A stretch of DNA of 64,000 bases from Microbacterium sp. SYP-A9085 (GCF_009649635.1 NZ_WJII01000005.1:1-64000); one strand, 5' to 3'. Shown: positions 7,382-17,553, counted from the first letter of the stretch. Program-made: numbers and translations. The notes: generated by a model from the sequence alone, not told the origin.

Positions 7382-10042
7382 TCACGGCCGCTCCAGCCCG
7401 GCGCGCACGGCGGCCAGCGCCGCCGGCAGCGCGGCGACATCCGACCCGCCGCCCTGCGCCACGTCGTCGCGGCCGCCGCCGCCGCCGCCCAGGGCTGCCG
7501 CCGCAGCCTTGGCCAGCGGACCCGCCGTGGCGCCCGCGGCGCGGGCGGCGTCGTTCGTTGCGACGACCACCATCGAGTGCCCGTGCACGTCGCCGCCGAG
7601 TGCGACAACGGCCGCGTCCGCGCCGAGCCGGTCCCGTACCTGCAGGGCGAGCGAGCGCACGTCATCGGCCGATGCCACCGCGCCCAGCGATTGCGCCACG
7701 AGGCGCACACCGCCCACCGGCGCCGCGGTGCCGGCGAGGGCCGGCACGCGATCGGCGAGGGCACGCGCCTCGAACGCCGCGATCTTCTTCTCCGCGGCCT
7801 TCAGCTGCGCGCCAAGGTCGGCGATCCGGCCGGGCAGCTGGTCGCGCGGCGTCTTCAGCGCGGCCGTCAGCTGCGAAACGATTGCGCGTTCGGCCGCCAG
7901 CTCGCGGAACGCATCCACGCCCACGAGCGCTTCGACGCGGCGGTTCGAGGCGCCGACCGACGACTCGCCGACGAGGCTGATGAGCCCGACTTCGGCACTC
8001 GAGGAGACGTGCGTGCCCGCGCACAGCTCGCGCGACCACGGCCCGCCGATGTCGACCATCCGGACGGTGTTGCCGTACTTCTCGCCGAACAACGCCATCG
8101 CGCCGAGCTCCTTCGCCTCGGCCAGCGGCAGCACGCGCGTGGAGACCTGCAGGTTGTCGCGGACCGCGTTGTTGGCGATCTCCTCGATCTCGCTGCGGGT
8201 CGCCTCCGACAGCGCCTGACCCCACGCGAAGTCGAACCGCAGGTATCCCGCCCGGTTCAGCGAGCCCGCCTGCGTGGCGGTGCGGCCGAGCGTGTCGCGG
8301 AGCGCGGCGTGCACGAGGTGCGTCGCGGAGTGCGCCTGGGCGGCGGCACGCCGGTTCGCGGCATCCACGACGCTCGTGGCCGCCTGTCCGACACCGACCT
8401 CGCCCTGCGTCACCTCGACGGTGTGGCTCACCAGGCCGGGCACGGGCTTCTGCACGTCGAGGATCTCGAGCTCGTAGCCGGGCCCGACGATCATGCCCTT
8501 GTCGGCGACCTGGCCGCCGCTTTCCGCGTACAGGGCCGTCTCGGCGAGGATGACCTCGGCGATCTGCCCCTGGACCGCGCTCTGGGCGGGCACGCCGTCC
8601 ACGAGCAGGCCGAGCACGCTGGACTCGGTCTGCAGCTCGCCGTAGCCGGTGAAGACGGTCTCCCCCGCCGCGCGGAATTGGCGGTACACGCTCTGGTCCG
8701 CGAGAGCCCGCTTGCGGGACCTGGCATCGGCCTTCGCCCGCGCCTTCTGCTCGTGCATGAGGGTGTCGAACGCCGCGCGGTCGACATCCAGGCCCGCCTC
8801 CTGTGCCACCTCGAGCGTCAGGTCGATCGGGAACCCGTACGTGTCGTGCAGCAGGAACGCCTCGGGTCCGCTGATCGCGGCCGCGCCCGATTCCTTGGTC
8901 TCGGTGATGGCCAGGTCGAGGATCGCGGAGCCGGCCGCGAGCGTGCGCAGGAACGTCTCCTCCTCAGCGAACGCGTACTGCGAGATGCGCGCCCAGTCGC
9001 TCGCGACGACCGGGTAGGCGTCCTTCATGGCGTCACGGGATGCCGTGAACAGCTCCGGGAAGGTCGCTCCGTCCACGCCGAGCAGCCGCATCGCCCGCAC
9101 GGACCGGCGCATGAGCCGGCGCAGGATGTAGCCGCGCCCCTCGTTGGAGGGTGTGACGCCGTCGGACAGCAGCATCAGTGAGGACCGCACGTGGTCGGCG
9201 ATCACGCGGAAGCGGACGTCGTCCTCCTGCTCGGCGCCGTAGCCACGTCCGCTGAGCTCGACGGCTCGGTCGAGCACCGGGCGCACCTGGTCGATCTCGT
9301 ACATGTTCTGCACGCCCTGCTTGATGAACGCCACGCGTTCCAGGCCCATGCCGGTGTCGATGTTCTTCTTGGGCAGCGGACCGACGACCTCGAACTCGGT
9401 CTTCGAGCGGACATCCCGGATCTGCTCCTGCATGAACACGAGGTTCCAGATCTCGGTGAACCGGCTGTCGTCGACGGCGGGGCCGCCGTCACGCCCGTAC
9501 GCGGGGCCACGGTCGAAGTAGATCTCCGAGCAGGGGCCGGCGGGCCCGGGCTGGCCGGTGTGCCAGTAGTTGTCCTCTTTGCCCATCCGCTGGATGCGCT
9601 CGTCGGGCAGGCCCGCGATCCGGCGCCACAGGGCGGCGGCCTCGTCGTCGTCCTCGTAGACGGTGACCCACAGGTCGCCCTCGGCGAACCCGAGTCCGCC
9701 GTCTGCTTCCGGGCCGGTCAGCAGCTCCCAGGCGTAGGAGATGGCGCCTTCCTTGAAGTAGTCGCCGAACGACCAGTTGCCGAGCATCTGGAAGAAGGTC
9801 CCATGCCGGGCGGTGTGCCCGACCTCCTCGATGTCGAGCGTGCGGATGCACTTCTGCACGTCGGCGGCGCGCGGGAACGGCGCGGGGACGAGCCCGTTCA
9901 GGTACGGGATGAATGGCACCATGCCCGCGATCGTGAACAGGATCGACGGGTCGCCGCTGACCAGCGAGGCGGACGGGACGATGACGTGGTCGTTCTTCTC
10001 GAAGTAGTCGAGGTAGCGCTGGGCGATCTCAGCGGTCTTCAT
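7382..10042 (-). CDS. alaS: Alanine-tRNA ligase
   Basis: An 886-residue class II aminoacyl-tRNA synthetase charging tRNA-Ala. The catalytic domain begins MKTAEIAQRYLDYF and contains GHTARHGTFFQMLGNWSFGDYF and NIDTGMGLERVA. The editing domain has the zinc motif HSATHLVHAAL and ELCAGTHV. The C-terminal part has a coiled coil (LGAQLKAAEKKIAAFEARAL) and a glycine-rich C-Ala segment with GGGGGGRDDVAQGGG. Length is full. The ATG at 10042 has a weak GAAAG upstream. It heads the run into ruvX and mltG. Confidence 0.98.
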   Translation of the reverse strand: MKTAEIAQRYLDYFEKNDHVIVPSASLVSGDPSILFTIAGMVPFIPYLNGLVPAPFPRAADVQKCIRTLDIEEVGHTARHGTFFQMLGNWSFGDYFKEGAISYAWELLTGPEADGGLGFAEGDLWVTVYEDDDEAAALWRRIAGLPDERIQRMGKEDNYWHTGQPGPAGPCSEIYFDRGPAYGRDGGPAVDDSRFTEIWNLVFMQEQIRDVRSKTEFEVVGPLPKKNIDTGMGLERVAFIKQGVQNMYEIDQVRPVLDRAVELSGRGYGAEQEDDVRFRVIADHVRSSLMLLSDGVTPSNEGRGYILRRLMRRSVRAMRLLGVDGATFPELFTASRDAMKDAYPVVASDWARISQYAFAEEETFLRTLAAGSAILDLAITETKESGAAAISGPEAFLLHDTYGFPIDLTLEVAQEAGLDVDRAAFDTLMHEQKARAKADARSRKRALADQSVYRQFRAAGETVFTGYGELQTESSVLGLLVDGVPAQSAVQGQIAEVILAETALYAESGGQVADKGMIVGPGYELEILDVQKPVPGLVSHTVEVTQGEVGVGQAATSVVDAANRRAAAQAHSATHLVHAALRDTLGRTATQAGSLNRAGYLRFDFAWGQALSEATRSEIEEIANNAVRDNLQVSTRVLPLAEAKELGAMALFGEKYGNTVRMVDIGGPWSRELCAGTHVSSSAEVGLISLVGESSVGASNRRVEALVGVDAFRELAAERAIVSQLTAALKTPRDQLPGRIADLGAQLKAAEKKIAAFEARALADRVPALAGTAAPVGGVRLVAQSLGAVASADDVRSLALQVRDRLGADAAVVALGGDVHGHSMVVVATNDAARAAGATAGPLAKAAAAALGGGGGGRDDVAQGGGSDVAALPAALAAVRAGLERP

Positions 10043-10112
10043 TCATGTCTTTCGTGGGGATTCGGAACCAAGACGCCATCGCCCGGCTCGGGGCGCGGGG
10101 CGGCGTGCGATC

Positions 10113-10373
10113 TCAGATAACGGGGGCGTCGCTGTGCGGCGCGGCGCCGCCCTGGGCGGACGTGGCTGCGGCAGCGGCATCCTCTGCACGGGCGACGGCG
10201 GCGGCCAGGTGCGCCTCCTGGGCGCGGTAGGCGTCGCCGATCCGGTCCGTGAACTCGGTGACGCGCGCGTCGAGGTCGGCGAGCACCTCGTGGCCGCGGG
10301 GGTCCTTGTCGATGACGTGGGCGAGGACGAAACCGCCTGCCACGCCGAACAGGAGCCACAGAAGCTTCTTCAT
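10113..10373 (-). CDS. Small single-pass membrane protein (YtxH-like)
   Basis: An 86-residue protein. MKKLLWLLFGVAGGFVLAHVIDKDPRG gives one N-terminal membrane segment (about 3-20), followed by a cytoplasmic amphipathic stretch (LADLDARVTEFTDRIGDAYRAQEAHLAAAVARA split by charged residues) and an Ala-rich tail. A good AAGGGA precedes the ATG at 10373. It lies between rpsD and alaS, in the same orientation, a position where actinobacteria usually carry a small hypothetical protein. Function is not known. Confidence 0.8.
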   Translation of the reverse strand: MKKLLWLLFGVAGGFVLAHVIDKDPRGHEVLADLDARVTEFTDRIGDAYRAQEAHLAAAVARAEDAAAAATSAQGGAAPHSDAPVI

Positions 10374-10429
10374 GTCATCCCTTCCGAGCGGCCGCGGGCG
10401 CGGCATCCCCCATCGTAGGCGGAAACGCC

Positions 10430-10462
10430 GGAAGGGCGTCGGGGGTGGCCCGACGCCCTTCC
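10430..10462 (-). terminator. Rho-independent-type hairpin after rpsD
   Basis: A perfect 14-bp stem (GGAAGGGCGTCGGG at 10430-10443 pairing with 10449-10462) closes a 5-base loop. It lies 28 bp downstream of the rpsD stop. No U-tract follows, as is often the case in high-GC actinobacteria, so termination strength is inferred from stem stability alone. Confidence 0.75.
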
Positions 10463-10490
10463 GTGCGTACCGCGATCGGATCGAGCCGGA

Positions 10491-11120
10491 TCAGCGGGCG
10501 GCGTAGTACTCGACGACGAGCTGCACGTCGCAGACGACGGGCACTTCGGCGCGCTTGGGGCGGCGCACGAGGCGCGCCCGCAGCTTGTCGAGGTCGACCT
10601 CGAGGTAGCCGGGGACCGGGGGCAGGACCTCGGCGTTGCCGCCGGCGGCTGCCACCTGGAACGGCTCGGTGCCCTCGCTGCGCTCCTTGACGTGGATGAG
10701 CTGGCCCGGCTTCACGCGGAACGAGGGACGGTCCACAAGCTGACCGTCGACCAGGATGTGTCGGTGCACCACGAACTGGCGCGCCTGCGCCATCGTGCGG
10801 GCCAGGCCCGAGCGCAGGACGAGCGCGTCCAGCCGCATCTCGAGCTGCTCGACGAGGTTCTCACCGGTCAGGCCGTCCTTGCGGCGGGCCTCCTCGAACT
10901 GTATGCGCAGCTGCTTCTCACGGATGCCGTACTGCTCGCGCAGGCGCTGCTTCTCGCGCAGGCGGACGGCGAAGTCGCTGTCGGCCTTCCGCTTGGTGCG
11001 GCCGTGCTCACCGGGGCCGTAGGGGCGCTTCTCGAGGTAGCGCGCGGCCTTGGGGGTCAGCGCGACGCCGAGGGCGCGGGACAGGCGGACCTTGCGGCGG
11101 TCCTGGGACTTCGATGCCAC
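10491..11120 (-). CDS. rpsD: 30S ribosomal protein S4
   Basis: A 209-residue small-subunit ribosomal protein that binds 16S rRNA early in assembly. The GTG at 11120 is chosen because GGAAGGA lies 8 nt upstream and the product then starts with the family N-terminus [17 protein letters not shown]. The S4 RNA-binding domain is clear: [21 protein letters not shown] and [22 protein letters not shown]. It ends in VVEYYAAR. It is monocistronic here, with a strong terminator below and a 360-bp gap above that includes the 63-bp-period repeat. Confidence 0.97.
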   Translation of the reverse strand: MASKSQDRRKVRLSRALGVALTPKAARYLEKRPYGPGEHGRTKRKADSDFAVRLREKQRLREQYGIREKQLRIQFEEARRKDGLTGENLVEQLEMRLDALVLRSGLARTMAQARQFVVHRHILVDGQLVDRPSFRVKPGQLIHVKERSEGTEPFQVAAAGGNAEVLPPVPGYLEVDLDKLRARLVRRPKRAEVPVVCDVQLVVEYYAAR

Positions 11121-11289
11121 GAAGTGTTCCTTCCATGACGCGGCCGTGACGATCACGACTCGCGGGCGTATCGCCCGACTCCGCCCGCCGGATGCGCACG
11201 CCGGAGCGCAGGTGGCGGTTGTTCAGGAGGAGGGGGATGCCCGAAAACACTGTTTCAAGCCGATTCATGCTATCAGACAGGGGTGTTGA

Positions 11290-11464
11290 GTCGCAGAAAC
11301 TGCGGCATCCGGCCGGCTGCGGTGAGGTCTCGTGAGACCCGTGCCCGGGGATGTCGCACAAGATGCGACATGCGGCGGCGACATCCCGCACCTTGTGCGA
11401 CACGCACCCCAACCGGTCGCAGAAGCCGTCGCCTGCGGCGCCGACATCCCGCACCTTGTGCGAC
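11290..11464. repeat. Three-unit 63-bp-period inverted repeat
   Basis: Left half-sites beginning GTCGCA or GTCGC occur at 11290, 11353 and 11416, exactly 63 bp apart. Right half-sites (GACATCCCGCACC then TTGTGCGAC) occur at 11380-11401 and 11443-11464, also 63 bp apart and identical over 22 bases. Left and right halves are complementary, for example GTCGCACAAG at 11353-11362 with CTTGTGCGAC at 11392-11401. The same family forms the larger array at 60706-61152. It fills the rarA-proximal half of the rarA-rpsD gap. The other half (11121-11289) should hold the rpsD promoter, which I could not define. Confidence 0.85.
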
Positions 11465-11480
11465 GCCTATGATCCGCGGC

Positions 11481-12809
11481 TCAGGCGCCGCCGAGGATGC
11501 GGCGGATCTTCTCCAGGCGCGCCTGCACATCCCGCTCGGCGCCGAGCGCCTTGGGCTCGTAGTACCGCCGCCCCACAAGTTCGTCGGGCAGATACTGCTG
11601 AGGCGAGACGCCGACCTCGCTGTCGTGCGGGTACACGTACCCCTTGCCGTGCCCGAGGCGCTTCGCTCCGGCGTAGTGCGTGTCGCGCAGATGCGCGGGC
11701 ACCCTCCCGAAGCCGCCCGACCGGACGTCGGCGATAGCGGCGTCGATCGCGACATAGGCGGCGTTCGACTTGGCGGTGGTCGCGAGGTACGCGGTGGCCT
11801 CCGCGAGCGGGATTCGGCCCTCCGGCATCCCGATGAAGGCGACAGCATCCGCCGCCGCCACCGCGATCAGCAGCCCCTGCGGATCGGCGAGTCCGATGTC
11901 CTCGGCCGCCGAGATCACGAGCCGTCGCGCGATGAACCGCGGGTCCTCCCCCGCCTCGATCATCCGCGCCAGGTAGTGCAGTGACGCGTCGACGTCCGAG
12001 CCCCGGATCGACTTGATGAACGCACTGATGACGTCATAGTGCTCGTCACCCTGCTTGTCATACCGCAGCAGCGCCTTGTCGACCGCCTGCGCCACCTGAT
12101 CCGCGGTGATCTCCGGCTGTTCCGCGTCATCGCCGGGGACGGCGAGGGATGCCGCGGCCTCCAGCGCGGTCAGCGCGCGCCGCGCGTCCCCCGACGAGAG
12201 CCGGACCAGCGCGCTGCGCGCCTCCGCCGTCACCGCGACGGCTCCCGCCAATCCCCGCGGATCCGTCACCGCGCGATCAACCAGCATCCCGAGATCCTCG
12301 TCGGACAGCGGCTGCAGCGTGAGCAGCAGCGAACGGCTCAGCAGCGGCGAGATCACCGAGAACGACGGATTCTCCGTGGTCGCCGCGATAAGGACCACCC
12401 AGCCGTTCTCCACGCCCGGCAGCAGCGCATCCTGCTGCGCCTTCGTGAAGCGGTGGATCTCGTCGAGGAACAGGATCGTCGACTGCCCGTAGAGATCGCG
12501 CTGGTTCAGCGCCTCCTGCATCACCTCGCGCACGTCGCGCACGCCGGCCGTCACCGCCGACAGCTCCACGAAGCGCCGCCCCGACGACCGTGCTATCGCC
12601 TGGGCCAGTGTCGTCTTCCCGGTCCCCGGCGGACCCCACAGGATCACCGACACCACGCCCGCGGCCGCGGCATCCGGGTCCGCGAGCTTCACGAGCGGGG
12701 ATCCCGGGCGCAGCAGATGCCGCTGCCCGGCCACCTCGCCCAGCGACGTGGGCCGCATCCGCACCGCCAACGGCGTCTGACCGGAGAACAGGGCGGATGG
12801 GGAGCTCAC
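11481..12809 (-). CDS. rarA: Replication-associated recombination protein A (AAA ATPase)
   Basis: A 442-residue RarA/MgsA-family clamp-loader-like ATPase acting at stalled replication forks. Walker A WGPPGTGKTTLAQ is near residue 58, Walker B ILFLDEIHRFTKAQQD near 113, and sensor region ATTENPSFSVISPLLSR follows. The C-terminal RarA-specific region has EDPRFIARRLVISAAEDIGLADPQ and KGYVYPHD. Start is a GTG at 12809 (SSPSALFSGQTPLAVRMRP). It is the last gene before the repeat block on this strand. Confidence 0.95.
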   Translation of the reverse strand: MSSPSALFSGQTPLAVRMRPTSLGEVAGQRHLLRPGSPLVKLADPDAAAAGVVSVILWGPPGTGKTTLAQAIARSSGRRFVELSAVTAGVRDVREVMQEALNQRDLYGQSTILFLDEIHRFTKAQQDALLPGVENGWVVLIAATTENPSFSVISPLLSRSLLLTLQPLSDEDLGMLVDRAVTDPRGLAGAVAVTAEARSALVRLSSGDARRALTALEAAASLAVPGDDAEQPEITADQVAQAVDKALLRYDKQGDEHYDVISAFIKSIRGSDVDASLHYLARMIEAGEDPRFIARRLVISAAEDIGLADPQGLLIAVAAADAVAFIGMPEGRIPLAEATAYLATTAKSNAAYVAIDAAIADVRSGGFGRVPAHLRDTHYAGAKRLGHGKGYVYPHDSEVGVSPQQYLPDELVGRRYYEPKALGAERDVQARLEKIRRILGGA

Positions 12810-12907
12810 CCGTCCAGGCTATCGACGCCGTGCGACAGTCGGCTTTGTCGGCGCGCGCGGGGCCGCCATAGGATCGTCCCGGACAGACCGAGCGCGAAGG
12901 AGGCGCC

Positions 12908-13192
12908 GTGGCGGCGGCAGCGAAGAAGAAGGATGCCCGCGTCCTACGCGACCGTGCACGTGCCTTCCAGGCCCGGCAGCAGTTCAACACCCACCGCGAA
13001 CGCCGTCGGGTGCGCGACAATCTGATCGGCGGCATCGTGGGCGGCGTGCTGCTGATCGCCGCGATCGGCGCCCAGGTCGGGTACTACGCGTCCGGCCCCG
13101 GCCGCCCCACTCCCACGCACTCCGCCACGGTCGCGACACCCGCTCCCAGCACGACCGCGCCAACGACTCCGGCACCGACCGTCACCCCGTGA
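12908..13192 (+). CDS. Small membrane protein with Pro/Thr-rich tail
   Basis: A 94-residue protein with a GTG start preceded by GAAGGAGG at 12896-12903. The N-terminal 40 residues are strongly basic (AKKKDARVLRDRARAFQARQ). One membrane segment follows at about 41-64 (IGGIVGGVLLIAAIGAQVGYY). The tail is an extracellular-type Pro/Thr/Ser stretch. I do not recognise a functional family. It resembles small proteins encoded upstream of DUF349 genes in related genera and is divergent from rarA. Confidence 0.75.
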   Translation: MAAAAKKKDARVLRDRARAFQARQQFNTHRERRRVRDNLIGGIVGGVLLIAAIGAQVGYYASGPGRPTPTHSATVATPAPSTTAPTTPAPTVTP

Positions 13193-13269
13193 CCGGTGCC
13201 CGTGTCGTACTAGGCTGGTGACCCGTCCATACCCCCCACAGACGGCGCCAGCCGTGATGAGGTGCACCC

Positions 13270-14595
13270 GTGACTGCCGACGCAGAGAACACCCCCGTAC
13301 CGACCCCCCTCCCCGGGCCTCCGCCGACGGCCGCGCCGAGCCTGGCTCCGGCGGTGGGAGCCACGTCCGGCTCCGAGCCGTGGGGTCGCGTCGACGACGC
13401 CGGTGTGGTGTCGGTCCGGGATGGCGATCAGTGGCGCGTCGTCGGCGAATACCCTGACGGCACCCCCGCCGAGGCCCTGGGCTACTTCGAGCGGAAGTTC
13501 GCCGATCTCGCCGGCGAGGTGGCGCTGCTAGAGGCCCGCCACCGCGGCGGCGGCGCATCGGCATCCGACCTGCGCGAAGCGGCCGCCACGACACGCGCGA
13601 AGACCGTCGACGCCGCCGCCGTCGGCGACCTCGCCGGTCTGCAGCGCCGGCTCGACGCCCTCGTCGATCAGCTCGAGGAGGCGGCGGTCGCCGAGTCGGC
13701 CGCGGCTCGCGAGGCTGTGGATGCCGCCATCGCGCAGCGCACCGCCCTCGTCGAGCAGGTCGAGGCCCTCGCCGAGCGCGATCCGGCGAATGTGCAGTGG
13801 AAGCAGACGACCGCGCAGCTGAGCGAGCTGTTCGAGCAGTGGCAGGTGCAGCAGAAGGACGGCCCGCGGCTGCCGAAGTCGGCGGCGCAGCGCCTCTGGA
13901 AGCGGTTCCGTGACGCGCGCGCTGTGGTCGAGAAGCAGCGCCGCGAGTTCTACGCCGGACTCGACGAGACGCACAAGGCCGCGCGGTCGCGCAAGTCGGA
14001 CCTCATCGACCGTGCCGAGGCGCTCGCGACCAAGGGCGAGGACGGCATCGCCGCGTACCGCGACCTGCTGGATGCCTGGAAGAACGCGGGCCGCGCCGGC
14101 AAGAAGGCCGATGACGCGCTGTGGGCGCGGTTCAAGGCTGCCGGCGACGCGCTGTACGGTGCACGCACCGAGCGGGAGACGGCGGAGGTCGAAGCGTCCC
14201 GGGAGAAGATCGACGCGAAGCGCGCCCTGCTGGAGGAAGCCGCGCCGATCGTCGACGAGCGCGACCTCGCCAAGGCGCGGGCCGCGCTGACCGGCATCCA
14301 GCGCCGCTGGGACGAGATCGGCCGGATCTTCCCCCGCGACCGCGAGCGGGCGCTGGACGACGAGCTGCGCACGATCGAGCAGAGCGTCCGCACCCGCGAG
14401 GATGCCGATTGGAAGCGCAACAACCCGGAGACCAAGGCGCGCGCCAATGACATGACGCGCCAGCTGACCGAGGCCATCGCGAAGCTCGAGCAGGAGCTGG
14501 CCGACGCCGAGTCCGGTGGGGACGACCGCGCGATAGCGGCGGCCCGCGAGGCGCTCGACGCGCGCCGCGCCTGGCTGCGCGCCGTCGGCGGCTGA
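13270..14595 (+). CDS. DUF349 domain-containing coiled-coil protein
   Basis: A 441-residue protein with GTG start at 13270. After a Pro-rich head (about 1-40) comes WGRVDDAGVVSVRDGDQWRVVGEYPDGTPAEAL, then long charged helices. Repeated DUF349 blocks are recognisable by aromatic-centred motifs such as LFEQWQVQQ, LWKRFRDARAVVEKQRREFY, LWARFKAAGDALY and IQRRWDEIGRIFPRDRERALDDELR. The fold is expected to be an extended helical bundle. The biochemical role of DUF349 is unknown. Confidence 0.9.
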   Translation: MTADAENTPVPTPLPGPPPTAAPSLAPAVGATSGSEPWGRVDDAGVVSVRDGDQWRVVGEYPDGTPAEALGYFERKFADLAGEVALLEARHRGGGASASDLREAAATTRAKTVDAAAVGDLAGLQRRLDALVDQLEEAAVAESAAAREAVDAAIAQRTALVEQVEALAERDPANVQWKQTTAQLSELFEQWQVQQKDGPRLPKSAAQRLWKRFRDARAVVEKQRREFYAGLDETHKAARSRKSDLIDRAEALATKGEDGIAAYRDLLDAWKNAGRAGKKADDALWARFKAAGDALYGARTERETAEVEASREKIDAKRALLEEAAPIVDERDLAKARAALTGIQRRWDEIGRIFPRDRERALDDELRTIEQSVRTREDADWKRNNPETKARANDMTRQLTEAIAKLEQELADAESGGDDRAIAAAREALDARRAWLRAVGG

Positions 14596-14690
14596 CCGAG
14601 CTCTCCACAGGCAGGGCGCGGCGGTCGAGCCCTCCACAGACCGGGCGCCCGCGGTCCGCTGTACGCGCCCGGTGCGGCACACTGCGGTGT

Positions 14691-15254
14691 ATGACGTCCG
14701 CGCACCTGTACTTCCCCGGGCAGCTCCTCTCCGAGGCCGAGCTGACGGCGGCGTGCCTGGACGGGCACCTGGTCGCGCTCGGGGAGGCGTTCGTCGCGGC
14801 CGACGCCGTCGAGACCGCGGCCCTCCGCGGCGGGTCGCTGCGCCCGCTGCTTCGCGACGCGCTCGCGGCGACGGGGCTGAGCGCGGCGTGGGTGCACGGG
14901 GCGCTGCACGCGCCCCCATCCCGGCACCGGGTGCAGCGCGTGACGGCCCGGCGGCTGCACCACGTCATCGACCGGCGTCTCGACTATCACGACCGCCGGG
15001 TCCCGGCCGGCGACCTCGTCCTCATCGGCGGAGTCTGGGTCACCACGCCGACCCGTACGCTGGCCGACCTGGCGAGGCAACCCGGTCCTGTCTCCGAAGA
15101 GGCCGCACGGATGCTGCTGGGCAGCGGCCTCGCCGACGTCGGTGCGGGCATCGCGTGGCTTCAGGCCGCCGGTCCGCTGCAGAACAAGCGGGCGGCTCTC
15201 GCGCTGCTGCGCGGGTGGGTGGATCAGCCGGAGGTGACCCGGTACACGTCGTAG
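14691..15254 (+). CDS. AbiEi antitoxin-like protein, tentative
   Basis: A 187-residue protein. It has a short N-terminal segment ([26 protein letters not shown]) followed by the [24 protein letters not shown] and [18 protein letters not shown] pattern seen in actinobacterial proteins annotated as AbiEi-type antitoxin relatives. No AbiEii-like toxin is adjacent. The last 31 bp overlap the 3' end of the convergent ppGpp synthetase gene. The 95-bp gap upstream contains an 8-bp perfect stem (CCGGGCGC at 14641-14648 with 14665-14672). The family assignment is weak and the function unproven. Confidence 0.5.
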   Translation: MTSAHLYFPGQLLSEAELTAACLDGHLVALGEAFVAADAVETAALRGGSLRPLLRDALAATGLSAAWVHGALHAPPSRHRVQRVTARRLHHVIDRRLDYHDRRVPAGDLVLIGGVWVTTPTRTLADLARQPGPVSEEAARMLLGSGLADVGAGIAWLQAAGPLQNKRAALALLRGWVDQPEVTRYTS

Positions 15255-17479
15255 ACGGCGTCGATCCGGCGCACGGCGTTGAGGACGCGATCCAGGTGCA
15301 CGGTGTCGCCCATCTCGAACACGAACCGGCTGATCGCCAGCCGGTCGTCGCTGGTGGAGACCGTCGCCGACAGGATGTTCACGTGGTGGTCGCTGAGCAC
15401 CCGCGTCACGTCGCTGAGCAGCCCCGATCGGTCGAGCGCCTCGACCTGGATCTGCACCAGGAACACGCTCTTCGTCGTCGGCGCCCACTCCACCTCGATG
15501 AGCCGCTCCGGATCCGCCATCAGCGACTTCACGTTCGTGCAGTCCGCGCGGTGCACGGACACGCCGCTGCCGCGGGTCACGAACCCCACGATCGCGTCGC
15601 CGGGGACCGGGGTGCAGCACTTCGCCAGCTTGACGAGGATGTCGGGGGCGCCGCGCACGAGGATCCCGGAGTCGCTGCCGCCGCGCTGCGACCGCGGCCG
15701 TCCGCCGTGCGGAGGCAGATCGATCGGCCCGGTCACCGTCTCGTTCGCGGTGACCAGGGCGGTCACCTTCTCGAGCACCGACTGCGTGGAGACGTGTCCT
15801 TCGCCGACGGCGGCGTACAGGGCCGAGACGTCCTCGTAGCGCAGCTGCTGCGCCACCTCGGAGAACGAGTCCTGGCTCATCAGGCGCTGCAGCGGCAGGT
15901 TCTGCCGGCGCATCGCGCGGGCTATCGCCTCCTTGCCCTGCTCGACGGCCTCCTCGCGGCGCTCCTTCGTGAACCAGCCGCGGATCTTGCTGCGTGCCCG
16001 GGTGCTCTTGACGAAGCTCAGCCAGTCCTGGCTGGGGCCGGCATCCGGGTTCTTCGAGGTGAACACCTCGACGACATCCCCGGAGTGCAGCTCCGACTCC
16101 AGCGGTACCAGCCGGCCGTTCACCTTCGCGCCCATCGTGCGGTGGCCGACCTCGGTGTGCACGGCGTACGCGAAGTCCACGGGGGTCGCCCCGGCGGGCA
16201 GGCCGACCACCCGCCCCTTGGGGGTGAAGACGTAGACCTCCTTCGCCCCGATCTCGAAGCGCAGCGACTCGAGGAACTCCCCCGGGTCGGCGGTCTCCGC
16301 CTGCCAGTCCGAGATGTGCGCGAGCCACGCCATGTCGGCGTCGACCGCCCGCGCGTCGGCCTTGCCGCCGTTGACCCGCTCCTTGTACTTCCAGTGCGCG
16401 GCGACGCCGTACTCGGCCTGCTGGTGCATCTCGTGGGTGCGGATCTGGATCTCCACGGTGCGGCCGCCGGGTCCGATCACGGTGGTGTGCAGCGACTGGT
16501 ACAGGTTGAACTTCGGTGTGGCGATGTAGTCCTTGAACCGGCCGGGCAGCGGCGTCCACCGCGCGTGGATCGCCCCCAGCACGGCGTAGCAGTCGCGCAC
16601 GGTGTTCACGAGCACGCGGATGCCGATGAGGTCGTAGATGTCGTCGAACTCGCGGCCGCGGACGACCATCTTCTGGTACACGGAGTACAGCTGCTTGGGC
16701 CGCCCCATCACCTGGCCGCGGATCTTCAGGTCCCGCAGGTCCGTCTCCACGTCCGTGATCACGGTGTGCATGTACTGCTCGCGCTGCGGGGTGCGCTGCT
16801 TGACGAGGCTGTCGATCTCGGCGTACAGCTTCGGCTGCAGCACCGCGAAGGAGAGGTCTTCCAGCTCCGCCTTGATCGCTTGAATGCCCAGACGGTGTGC
16901 GAGCGGCGCGTAGATCTCGAGCGTCTCGGTCGCCTTCTTCTTCGCCTTCTCCGGCGGCACGAAGCCCCACGTACGCGCGTTGTGCAGCCGGTCGGCGAGC
17001 TTTATCAGCAGGACCCGGATGTCGCGGGACATCGCCACGATCATCTTGCGGACGGTCTCGGCCTGTGCGCTCTCCCCGTATTTGACCTTGTCGAGCTTGG
17101 TGACCCCGTCCACGAGCATCGCCACCTCGTCGCCGAACTCCATCGTGAGCCGGTCGAGCCCGTATTCGGTGTCTTCGACGGTGTCGTGCAGCAGCGCGGC
17201 CGCGACGGCGCGGGGCCCCAAACCGAGGTCGGCGAGGATCTGCGCGACAGCGAGCGGGTGCGTGATGTACGGTTCCCCGCTCTGCCGCTTCTGCCCGGTG
17301 TGCGCGGTGTCGGCGGTGGAGTACGCGCGTTCGATGATCGACAGGTCGCCCTTGGGGTGATGCGAGCGGACCGTGCGGATCAGCTGTTCGACGTCGTCGC
17401 GGCGCTGGCTGCGCGAGAAGATGCGGGGTACCAGCCGGCGCAGCGAGGAGCTCTGCCCGGTGTGGACGGTCTCGGCCAT
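15224..17479 (-). CDS. relA: Bifunctional (p)ppGpp synthetase/hydrolase (RSH)
   Basis: A 751-residue long RSH enzyme controlling the stringent response. Order of domains: HD hydrolase ([26 protein letters not shown]), synthetase ([36 protein letters not shown] split by context), TGS ([23 protein letters not shown]), helical/zinc-finger region ([17 protein letters not shown]) and a C-terminal ACT domain. Hydrolase and synthetase motifs both look intact, so it is probably bifunctional. A GGAGGGGG precedes the ATG at 17479. Confidence 0.96.
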   Translation of the reverse strand: MAETVHTGQSSSLRRLVPRIFSRSQRRDDVEQLIRTVRSHHPKGDLSIIERAYSTADTAHTGQKRQSGEPYITHPLAVAQILADLGLGPRAVAAALLHDTVEDTEYGLDRLTMEFGDEVAMLVDGVTKLDKVKYGESAQAETVRKMIVAMSRDIRVLLIKLADRLHNARTWGFVPPEKAKKKATETLEIYAPLAHRLGIQAIKAELEDLSFAVLQPKLYAEIDSLVKQRTPQREQYMHTVITDVETDLRDLKIRGQVMGRPKQLYSVYQKMVVRGREFDDIYDLIGIRVLVNTVRDCYAVLGAIHARWTPLPGRFKDYIATPKFNLYQSLHTTVIGPGGRTVEIQIRTHEMHQQAEYGVAAHWKYKERVNGGKADARAVDADMAWLAHISDWQAETADPGEFLESLRFEIGAKEVYVFTPKGRVVGLPAGATPVDFAYAVHTEVGHRTMGAKVNGRLVPLESELHSGDVVEVFTSKNPDAGPSQDWLSFVKSTRARSKIRGWFTKERREEAVEQGKEAIARAMRRQNLPLQRLMSQDSFSEVAQQLRYEDVSALYAAVGEGHVSTQSVLEKVTALVTANETVTGPIDLPPHGGRPRSQRGGSDSGILVRGAPDILVKLAKCCTPVPGDAIVGFVTRGSGVSVHRADCTNVKSLMADPERLIEVEWAPTTKSVFLVQIQVEALDRSGLLSDVTRVLSDHHVNILSATVSTSDDRLAISRFVFEMGDTVHLDRVLNAVRRIDAVYDVYRVTSG

Positions 17480-17523
17480 GCCCGCACCCCCTCCCCGTCG
17501 ACTGGTACGATCCTACGCCCGCA

Positions 17524-17544
17524 CCCCTCGGCGACCGCCGGGGG
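17524..17544 (-). terminator. Possible hairpin after secF
   Basis: CCCC, a bulged T, then CGGC (17524-17532) can pair with GCCG and GGGG (17537-17544) around a GACC loop. It lies just past the secF stop in the 74-bp gap before relA. There is no U-tract, so the call rests on the stem alone. Confidence 0.4.
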
Positions 17545-17553
17545 CGGCCGGTC

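Noticed and set aside
14596..14690. Terminator for the DUF349 gene
   Set aside because: The 8-bp stem at 14641-14672 has a 16-base loop and no U-tract, so I could not support a terminator call.
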